Below, piece by piece: positions 31,260 to 36,806 of a stretch of DNA of 36,806 bases. The first letter of the stretch is position 1; the number at the start of each line of letters is the position of its first letter. Location: NCBI GenBank assembly GCA_022561875.1, contig JADFQJ010000024.1, forward strand, positions 1-36,806, written 5' to 3'. Below the pieces are notes generated by a model. The model did no database searches. It was not told where the DNA came from and saw only the letters and a list, made by a program, of their open reading frames with translations. The stretch comes from Bacteroidota bacterium (GTDB lineage Bacteria > Bacteroidota > Bacteroidia > Bacteroidales > VadinHA17). A program made the position numbers and the translations under genes.

Positions 31260-33047
31260 TTACATCCTCTCCGGCACCTCAATACCAAGCAATCCCATAC
31301 CTTTCTCTATTATGCGCCCGGTCACTTCAGACAACTGCAATCTAAATATCCTTGTTTCATCATCTTCAGCGTTGAGGATGCTAAAATCATGATAAAACTG
31401 GTTAAATTCTTTTGTCAGCTCATAACAATAATTGGCAATAACTGCAGGAGTCATTTGAAAATCAGCATCCTGAACAATCTTTGGGAATTCAGCCAGCAGT
31501 TTTATCAATTCAATCTCTTTTTTATTGGGCTCAAAGCGGACATCTGTTTTATCCGGTATTTTTATATTTTTTTCTGTGGCTTTTCTTATAACCGATTTGA
31601 TACGTGCATATGTATACTGGATAAAAGGTCCTGTATTCCCGTTAAAATCAATTGATTCTTTTGGGTTAAAGATCATGTTCTTCCTGGGATCCACTTTCAG
31701 AATAAAATATTTCAGAGCGCCCAAACCAATAATCCTGAAAATATCCTCCTTTTGTTTTTCAGAATATGTGTCAAGTTTCCCGAGTTCTTCTGACATATCT
31801 CTTGCCGTATCAATCATTTCACTTATCAGATCATCTGCATCAACCACTGTTCCTTCCCTCGATTTCATTTTCCCTTCGGGCAATTCAACCATCCCGTACG
31901 ATAAATGATAAATATCTTTAGCCCATTTATACCCGATCTTATCCAATAATAGAACAAGAACCTGGAAATGATAATTCTGTTCATTACCTACAACATATAT
32001 CTGCCTGAAGAATTCATAATCGTTGTATCTTTGAAAAGCAGTTCCCAGGTCTTGTGTCATATAGACTGTAGTCCCATCAGAACGAAGCAAGACCTTTTCG
32101 TCCAGACCTTCCTCCGACAGATCAACCCACACCGAACCATCCTCTTTTTTAAAAAGAATTTCTTTTTCAAGTGCACTGAGTACAATTTCCCTGCCTGTTT
32201 TATAGGTATCTGACTCATAATATATCTTATCAAAACTAACACCAAGGGATTTATAGGTCTTGTCAAATCCTTTATAAACCCAACTGTTCATTCTGTTCCA
32301 CAGGTCAATAATCTCCTGTTCACCATCTTCCCACCTGCGAAGCATTTTATGTGCTTCCTTCATCAATGGTGCAGACCGGACAGCTTTATCCTTATTAGCT
32401 CCTTTTTCGATCAAAAATTGAATTTGCTTTTTATATTCCTGCTCGAATTTCACATAAAAATCACCAACCAGTTTATCCCCCTTCTTTCCTGCCTTTTCAG
32501 GAGTTATTCCTTCCCCCCATTTTTGCCATGCCAGCATAGACTTGCAAATATGTATTCCTCTGTCGTTCACAATATTCACTTTCTTAACCCTGTAGCCGTT
32601 TGCTTCAAATATTTTTGAAAGAGCATACCCTATGAGGTTATTCCTTATGTGACCGAGATGAAGCGGTTTGTTGGTATTTGGTGAAGAAAACTCAACCAGG
32701 ATTGTCTTGTTTAAAGACCCTTTTTTTTTGAATCCAAAATCCCGGTCATTAACCATTTTTCCGAACAGATCAGTCCAGTACTTATTATCCATCACGAGGT
32801 TCAAAAACCCACTGATAGTATTGAACCCGGTAATTTCCTTAACATTTTCCTGAAGATAATTTCCAATTTCCTTTCCTGTCTCCTCAGGTTTCTTTTTCGA
32901 AAATCCGAGAAACGGGAATACAACCAATGTAATATCGCCGGCAAAATCTTTACTGGTTTTTTGCAACTGTATTTGTTTTTCATCAACCTGCCGGTTATAC
33001 AATGAAAAAACTGCTTCCTTAACCTTATCTGTCAGTATCTTTTCCAT
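31260..33047 (-). CDS. argS: Arginyl-tRNA synthetase
   Basis: A 595-aa class I synthetase. The N-terminal Add1 domain is followed by FSSPNTNKPLHLGHIRNNLI with the HIGH-type HLGH at 130-133, LGTAFQRYNDYEF, the KMSKS equivalent EGKMKSREGT at 391-400, and a DALR anticodon-binding domain ending GIEVPERM, the usual ArgRS terminus. It charges tRNA-Arg. The gene starts an argS-ffh-folD transcript; a TATCTTTG -7 box lies 45 bases upstream. Divergent from the glycosyltransferase gene, with a structured intergenic region between them. Confidence 0.97.
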   Translation of the reverse strand: MEKILTDKVKEAVFSLYNRQVDEKQIQLQKTSKDFAGDITLVVFPFLGFSKKKPEETGKEIGNYLQENVKEITGFNTISGFLNLVMDNKYWTDLFGKMVNDRDFGFKKKGSLNKTILVEFSSPNTNKPLHLGHIRNNLIGYALSKIFEANGYRVKKVNIVNDRGIHICKSMLAWQKWGEGITPEKAGKKGDKLVGDFYVKFEQEYKKQIQFLIEKGANKDKAVRSAPLMKEAHKMLRRWEDGEQEIIDLWNRMNSWVYKGFDKTYKSLGVSFDKIYYESDTYKTGREIVLSALEKEILFKKEDGSVWVDLSEEGLDEKVLLRSDGTTVYMTQDLGTAFQRYNDYEFFRQIYVVGNEQNYHFQVLVLLLDKIGYKWAKDIYHLSYGMVELPEGKMKSREGTVVDADDLISEMIDTARDMSEELGKLDTYSEKQKEDIFRIIGLGALKYFILKVDPRKNMIFNPKESIDFNGNTGPFIQYTYARIKSVIRKATEKNIKIPDKTDVRFEPNKKEIELIKLLAEFPKIVQDADFQMTPAVIANYCYELTKEFNQFYHDFSILNAEDDETRIFRLQLSEVTGRIIEKGMGLLGIEVPERM

Positions 33048-33091
33048 ACCGGTTCTTTATCTGTCATCTTAAGGCACTAAATCTAAAAGGA

Positions 33092-33099
33092 CAAAGATA
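33092..33099 (-). promoter_or_regulatory. Bacteroidota -7 box for argS
   Basis: The minus strand reads TATCTTTG, an exact TAnnTTTG, 45 bases before the argS start. The three-way-junction-like sequence lies immediately upstream of it, where the -33 region should be. The -33 TTG itself was not identified. Confidence 0.45.
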
Positions 33100-33123
33100 A
33101 TGATATGTTTGGAATGATCTACT

Positions 33124-33200
33124 AAACCACCGTCAGGGTTAGTAACCGCTGACGGGGTTATTAAATCGTTAACCCTTTCGGTGGTTTTATACCCCGAAAG
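33124..33200. other. Structured element: three-way-junction-like repeats with an alternative hairpin
   Basis: AAACCA (33124) pairs with TGGTTT (33182). Inside are hairpin 1, CCGTCAG-GGTT / AACC-CTGACGG (33130-33155), and hairpin 2, GGGTTA / TAACCC (33155-33175). A competing stem CTTTCGG (33175-33181) with CCGAAAG (33194-33200) cannot form with the outer stem extended to CGGTGG. It lies between divergent argS and glycosyltransferase genes. It may be a repeat, a small RNA or a leader. The remaining gap (33201-33369) is AT-rich with ATTTAATCATT-type words and no gene. Confidence 0.4.
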
Positions 33201-33369
33201 TGGTTTTAATGATTAAATATCTTCCTCAAGACAATTTTTTTACTAATTCTGGGTTATTTAATTGATTCTACTACGCATTTAATCATTCACACATTTAATC
33301 ATTTACGCATTTTCACTAATATAAAAACAGAACCACATAATTTAGTAATATCAATAATAGATCAAAATT

Positions 33370-34494
33370 ATTAAAGTCAGTAACCTGCATATCGTCTCAT
33401 TCGATATACCATGGCCACCGGATTATGGAGGGGTAATTGATATTTATTATAAAATAAAGAACTTATCAGAGGCAGGGATCAGGATATACCTTCATTGCTT
33501 TAAATATGGAAGGGATAAGTCTGCGGAACTTGAAAACATGTGTGAAAAGGTTTTTTATTACAAAAGACCTGCCGGACTCAAATACTTTTTTTCTTCGATA
33601 CCATATATCGTTAAAACCAGGTCGCCGGAAGAGTTGCTTGGAAATCTGGAACAACTACCCTTCCCCATTTTATTCGAAGGGATCCATACCACCGGCTTCC
33701 ATAACCACAAAGCTCTGAATACCAGGCACAAGATAATCAGAACACATAATATTGAATATAAATACTACAGGAATCTTACCAGATCAGAAAAAAACCTGTT
33801 CCGGAAAATCTTTTTCCTGTCAGAAAGTGTCAAACTGAACAGATATGAAAAGAGGCTGTCCGGTAAAATAAAAATTGCTGCTATTTCAGAAAATGATAAA
33901 ATTCATTACCGCCAATGCGGATATGATGCACATTATATTCCCGCATTTCATCCCTTTGATACGGTTATGTCACTGGAAGGTACCGGTGATTATATTCTGT
34001 ATCACGGTGATCTTTCTGTTCCTGACAATGAAAAGTCGGCAATGTTCATCATAGAAAAGATTGATGGTCAGACTCAATTTCCTCTCATTGTTGCCGGAAA
34101 AGATCCCTCTGAAATATTAAAGAAAGCCGGAACAGCGAGCCAGAACATTAAGATCATCGAAAATCCTTCATCCGGCGAAATGTCTGATCTTATTATGAAT
34201 GCGCACATTAACCTGCTACACTCATACCAGGCAACAGGAATAAAGATTAAATTATTATACTCTCTTTTTCAGGGACGGCATTGTCTTGTGCATAAGAATG
34301 TTATAATTAATTCCGGTCTTGACGATCTGTGTCATACATGGGAAACGGACGACCAATTAATTGAGAAGATCAGACAATTAACGGATAAGTCTTTTACAAA
34401 AACCGAATCGGAAAAGAGGAATAAAAAACTGCATGATAATTTTTCAAACCGGAAGAACACTGCCCGGCTACTCGGGTTAGCCAAGCTTCATTGA
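33370..34494 (+). CDS. Glycosyltransferase family protein (GT4-like), unusual start
   Basis: From NLHIVSFDIPWPPDYGGVID onwards the frame is a Bacteroidota glycosyltransferase of about 374 aa with GT-B features: DIYYKIKNLSEAGIRIYLHC, IIRTHNIEYKYYRNL, FPLIVAGKDPSE and NAHINLLHSYQATGIKIKLL. It would transfer a sugar from an activated donor. No ATG, GTG or TTG exists in this frame between the stop at 33358 and 33538, where the first ATG would remove the conserved N-terminus. Candidate starts are ATT at 33367 or 33370 and CTG at 33385. Relatives start MNLHIVSF; here ATG is AGT. The gene may be silent, or start at a rare codon. Confidence 0.7.
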   Translation: MKVSNLHIVSFDIPWPPDYGGVIDIYYKIKNLSEAGIRIYLHCFKYGRDKSAELENMCEKVFYYKRPAGLKYFFSSIPYIVKTRSPEELLGNLEQLPFPILFEGIHTTGFHNHKALNTRHKIIRTHNIEYKYYRNLTRSEKNLFRKIFFLSESVKLNRYEKRLSGKIKIAAISENDKIHYRQCGYDAHYIPAFHPFDTVMSLEGTGDYILYHGDLSVPDNEKSAMFIIEKIDGQTQFPLIVAGKDPSEILKKAGTASQNIKIIENPSSGEMSDLIMNAHINLLHSYQATGIKIKLLYSLFQGRHCLVHKNVIINSGLDDLCHTWETDDQLIEKIRQLTDKSFTKTESEKRNKKLHDNFSNRKNTARLLGLAKLH

Positions 34495-34512
34495 ATACAG
34501 GTTACCGGTATA

Positions 34513-34546
34513 TTTTCAAATCCATACAATTTTGTATATTTGAAAA
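34513..34546. promoter_or_regulatory. Nested inverted repeats over the mntA promoter
   Basis: TTTTCAAAT-CC-ATACAA-TT-TTGTAT-ATTTGAAAA gives arms of 15 paired bases with a two-base bulge. The right arm contains TATATTTG (34535-34542), a full -7 box, 19 bases before the mntA start. This is where an autorepressor would bind; alternatively it is an AT-rich terminator for the glycosyltransferase gene. Confidence 0.55.
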
Positions 34547-34561
34547 AAACATTATCGCATT

Positions 34562-34855
34562 ATGACCGAAGACATAAATAAAATAATTAAACATTATCTT
34601 ATCGCACAACCTGTACGTAAAGCTTATCTTTTTGGTTCTTATGCCAGAGCCGAAGAAAACAGTGAGAGTGATATTGATATTTTAATTGAACTGGAAGAAA
34701 ATGCAGATCTCTTTCAATTCATAAATATAAAATTAGAGTTAGAAAAGCTTATTAATAAACCGGTAGACCTTGTCTCTTCCAATGGCATTTCTCCAAGACT
34801 CAACCCTTATATTGACAAAGACAAAATCTTAATTTATGAAAAATCGAATCTCTGA
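34562..34855 (+). CDS. MntA-like nucleotidyltransferase antitoxin (type VII toxin-antitoxin)
   Basis: A 97-aa minimal nucleotidyltransferase with the exact GSX10DXD motif (Gly25-Ser26, Asp37 and Asp39 in GSYARAEENSESDIDILIE) and a third acidic residue in KPVDLVSSNG. In MntA-HepT systems this protein adds AMP to the HEPN toxin HepT and silences it. The partner gene overlaps by 20 bases but is broken, so this antitoxin no longer has an intact partner here. A TATATTTG promoter box and a large dyad lie upstream. Confidence 0.9.
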   Translation: MTEDINKIIKHYLIAQPVRKAYLFGSYARAEENSESDIDILIELEENADLFQFINIKLELEKLINKPVDLVSSNGISPRLNPYIDKDKILIYEKSNL

Positions 34856-35036
34856 TATAGAGAGACTTCATCATATACTAAGCGCCATTAACACCATTCA
34901 GGAATTTTCCAAAGGATTATCATATGAAGAATACTCAGAAGATTTTAAATTAAGATGAGCCCTTGTCAAATTACTTGAAATAATTGGTGAGGCTGCCGTG
35001 GGATTAATTGAGCAAATAATAGCTAAAATTCAGTAG
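34836..35036 (+). pseudogene. Decayed HepT-like HEPN toxin
   Basis: The frame starts at ATG inside the end of mntA and reads MKNRISDIERLHHILSAINT and on to YSEDFKLR (40 codons), the usual HepT/DUF86 N-terminus. TGA at 34956 then interrupts it. The same frame continues with ALVKLLEIIGEAAVGLIEQI, again conserved HepT sequence, and stops at TAG 35034. The RX4-6H active-site region that should follow is missing, and the next gene starts 12 bases later. So there is both a nonsense mutation and a 3' deletion. The toxin should be inactive. Confidence 0.85.
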
Positions 35037-35047
35037 CAAATTCTCAC

Positions 35048-36463
35048 ATGAATAAGATCATTAAGTTTTTCAGTCTGTTAATATTTGCCTTAACGCTATC
35101 AACACATGTTTTTCCCCAGGGGTACCGGATAGAAGTTAAAATAGAAGGATTAAGGGATACAAGTATTTACCTGGCATATCATTTTGGTGATAAGAAGTTA
35201 GTTAAGGATACCATATACCTTGACAAATACGGGAAAGGGATTTTTGAAGGAGACGAGAAGCTTGATGGCGGTATTTACCTGGTGGCTTTACCAAATATGA
35301 ATTTTTTCGAAATGATCGTGGATAAGGATCAGGAATTTTCGGTTACAACAGATACAACTGATCTGTTCAAATTACTAAAATTCAATGGATCAGACCAGAA
35401 CAACACTTTTCTCAGCTATCAAAGATTTATGGCTGAGCAGCAAAAAGCATCCGGCTCTCTTGCTAACAGGCGGAAGCTGAATAAGGAAAATCGTGATTCC
35501 CTTGATGCAATCGCTGAAGAAATGAAAGTATTGGATGGAAAAGTAAAAGATTACTGGAACATGATTACAAGTGAAAACGATGGTATGCTAATAAACAGTT
35601 TGATAAATGCCATGCGTCCTCCCGAACCACCTGATTTCGAAATACCCGGTGATATTGTTAACAAGGATTCTATGAGATGGGTTCTTGGATACCAGTACAA
35701 TAAAAACCATTTCCTGGATAATATTGATTTCTCAGATCAACGGTTGCTCAGAACACCTGTGCTCCTGGCAAAACTCGACAGGTATTTCAATAATATCCTG
35801 ATCCAGAAGCCCGACTCGGTAATACCTGAAATAACAAAAATAGTGAACAGGTGCAGAGCCAATGAGAAAATGTTTCAATATGTTGTGACCTACCTGCTGA
35901 ACAATTTCCTGAAATCCAATATCATGGGAATGGATGAAGTTTTCGTAAATGTTGCGGAGGATTATTATCTGTCGGGTGAAGCTGATTGGATCGATTCCGC
36001 TTCCCTCGTGAAGATCCGGGACAGGGTTTATAAGCTCAAACCCAATCTGATCGGTAATGTTGCCAGGGATTTGAAGATGGAGACCGAGACCGGTGAATGG
36101 GTGGCTTTGCATCAGATTGATGCAAAATATATTGTATTGTATTTCTGGGAAACTGATTGCGGGCATTGCAAGAAGTCAACGCCTGCGCTTTACGATATTT
36201 ATCAAAAACACAAGGAGAATGGCCTTGAAATATTTGCAGTCTATACCCAGAACAACAAACAAGAATGGCTTGATTATCTTAACGAGAAAGGATTTGACTG
36301 GATAAATACATGGGATCCAAACCACACTACCTACTTCAGGTTATTCTATGATATTTACAGTACACCCACTGTTTATCTGCTCGATGAACATAAAAAAATA
36401 ATCGCCAAACGAATAAGTGTCGAAGCGCTTGGGAAGATGCTGGATAGTTTACTTTTCTTTTGA
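35048..36463 (+). CDS. Secreted thioredoxin-fold protein (TlpA-type, DUF4369-like N-terminus)
   Basis: The 471-aa protein has a signal peptide (ending near VFPQG), an N-terminal beta domain RIEVKIEGLRDTSIYLAYHF resembling DUF4369, a helical middle region (about 120-330, DUF5106-like), and a C-terminal thioredoxin-like domain from about 345 with YFWETDCGHCKKSTP (CGHC at 371-374) and the cis-Pro region YSTPTVYLLDE. It should be a periplasmic thiol-disulfide reductase acting in protein folding or cytochrome maturation. Its upstream region was replaced when hepT was truncated, so its promoter may lie in the hepT remnant or be that of mntA. Confidence 0.88.
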   Translation: MNKIIKFFSLLIFALTLSTHVFPQGYRIEVKIEGLRDTSIYLAYHFGDKKLVKDTIYLDKYGKGIFEGDEKLDGGIYLVALPNMNFFEMIVDKDQEFSVTTDTTDLFKLLKFNGSDQNNTFLSYQRFMAEQQKASGSLANRRKLNKENRDSLDAIAEEMKVLDGKVKDYWNMITSENDGMLINSLINAMRPPEPPDFEIPGDIVNKDSMRWVLGYQYNKNHFLDNIDFSDQRLLRTPVLLAKLDRYFNNILIQKPDSVIPEITKIVNRCRANEKMFQYVVTYLLNNFLKSNIMGMDEVFVNVAEDYYLSGEADWIDSASLVKIRDRVYKLKPNLIGNVARDLKMETETGEWVALHQIDAKYIVLYFWETDCGHCKKSTPALYDIYQKHKENGLEIFAVYTQNNKQEWLDYLNEKGFDWINTWDPNHTTYFRLFYDIYSTPTVYLLDEHKKIIAKRISVEALGKMLDSLLFF

Positions 36464-36495
36464 ACGATCTGAAGTTTATGATTTGTGATGCAGTG

Positions 36496-36615
36496 TTAAG
36501 AAGTTACGGGTTACGGGCTTGCCACGTTTACCCCATGAAATTCTTTTATTTCATCGGGGTGAAATGCGACGCCTGCCCCGTGAGGAAGTTTACCCTGTAA
36601 AATTGCTTGCCGTGT
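36496..36615. repeat. GTGAAAT hairpin element, third copy, with GTTACGGG run
   Basis: AAGTTACGGGTTACGGG is followed by CTTGCCACGTTTACCCC and the CCCCATGAAAT / ATTTCATCGGGG hairpin and GTGAAATGCGACG, as in the copy at 22461. The second half is diverged (GTGAGGAAGTTTACCCTG). It lies between the convergent thioredoxin-fold gene and the last partial gene. Confidence 0.75.
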
Positions 36616-36635
36616 GTAATTCACGAAGTTGAATG

Positions 36636-36806
36636 TTAGTATGATTTTTTGTCAAATAAACTCTTCAGGTATAAAGATAACTGATAAATCGAAGAGAATT
36701 CAAAATCTTTATTATTTGTTTTCAGGCGCCATTGAATCACGCCATCTTCCTCTTTAACAGTTACAACAAATTCCTGTTTGCCGGCTTCTGTAACCTTAAG
36801 TCCTAT
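36636..36806 (-). CDS. C-terminal end of an unrecognised gene
   Basis: The minus strand is open from the right edge to TAA at 36636, giving 56 residues: GLKVTEAGKQEFVVTVKEED at the edge side, then IQWRLKTNNKDFEFSSIYQL and the ending SLYLKSLFDKKSY. Codon use and composition match the neighbouring genes, so it is probably real. It has no motif I can name and the start lies outside the window. Confidence 0.55.
   Translation of the reverse strand: MGLKVTEAGKQEFVVTVKEEDGVIQWRLKTNNKDFEFSSIYQLSLYLKSLFDKKSY

Noticed and set aside
33124-33200. Hammerhead-type ribozyme in the three-stem element
   Set aside because: The conserved CTGATGA and GAAA core is absent on both strands.
34956-34958. TGA read as an amino acid (recoded stop) in hepT
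   Set aside because: Other genes in the window end in TGA (for example batC, folD, mntA), and the toxin also lacks its 3' part, so decay is simpler.

Overview
Almost all of this window (about 900 to 36806) looks like chromosomal DNA of a member of the Bacteroidota, probably Bacteroidales-like and known only from environmental assembly. The evidence is a complete MoxR-DUF58-BatABCDE operon with its Bacteroidota-type BatC and BatE, many signal peptides and lipoproteins of Bacteroidota style, almost no Shine-Dalgarno sequences, several upstream TAnnTTTG boxes (the Bacteroidota -7 element), and a GreA-like orphan, DUF1080, DUF4369-like and LVIVD proteins typical of the phylum. The first 900 bases read differently. 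They hold a textbook TTGACA-N17-TATACT promoter, strong Shine-Dalgarno sites, two tiny membrane proteins (one holin-like), the start of a GFA-family gene and a perfect 20-bp palindrome, so they are either phage-derived or other foreign DNA, or an assembly join.

Layout. 988-2391 (minus): threonine aldolase, a 43-codon remnant of a membrane sensor domain, and a 76-aa unknown. 2559-4055: a GreA/GreB-like factor (plus), then DUF2179 and DUF2784 membrane proteins (minus). 4171-6375: CstA transporter and a small lipoprotein. 6507-16387 (minus): the aerotolerance (Bat) cluster, transcribed MoxR, a 136-aa secreted protein, DUF58, a 356-aa BatD/DUF4381-like membrane protein, BatA, BatB, BatC, BatD, BatE. 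16783-17556: truA. 17593-22374 (minus): TPR protein, ComA-family enzyme, DUF368 polyprenyl-phosphate transporter family, aroE and an SRPBCC protein. 22766-28769: a GH84-like lipoprotein, an outer-membrane-type protein, an LVIVD lipoprotein and a DUF1080 protein. 28965-33047 (minus): folD, ffh, argS. 33370-36463 (plus): glycosyltransferase, MntA-like antitoxin with a decayed HepT toxin, and a thioredoxin-fold secreted protein. A partial gene enters from the right edge.

The most unusual property lies between the genes. Nearly every gap in the minus-strand blocks is filled by modular dispersed repeats: a GCCTAAAGT tandem element, a GTGAAAT hairpin element, CTGGTTACTGG runs, CTCACCTACTCACC pyrimidine tracts, CCCGTAACTC/GTTATACGTTA modules and CATTCCATCATTCC modules. 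They repeatedly start at or inside the stop codon of the gene transcribed towards them. In several genes they supply the last codons. Two copies of the GCCTAAAGT element (9197-9554 and 25534-25760) share both ends and are flanked by 9-bp direct repeats (one perfect, one 7 of 9) that contain the neighbouring stop codon. This is what a non-autonomous insertion element aimed at gene 3' ends would leave.

Other points: a glycosyltransferase without any ATG/GTG/TTG start at its conserved N-terminus; nested inverted repeats over the mntA promoter and in the 26.5-kb divergent promoter region; and a possible three-way-junction structure with an alternative hairpin upstream of argS. No rRNA, tRNA, CRISPR array or complete transposase gene was seen.
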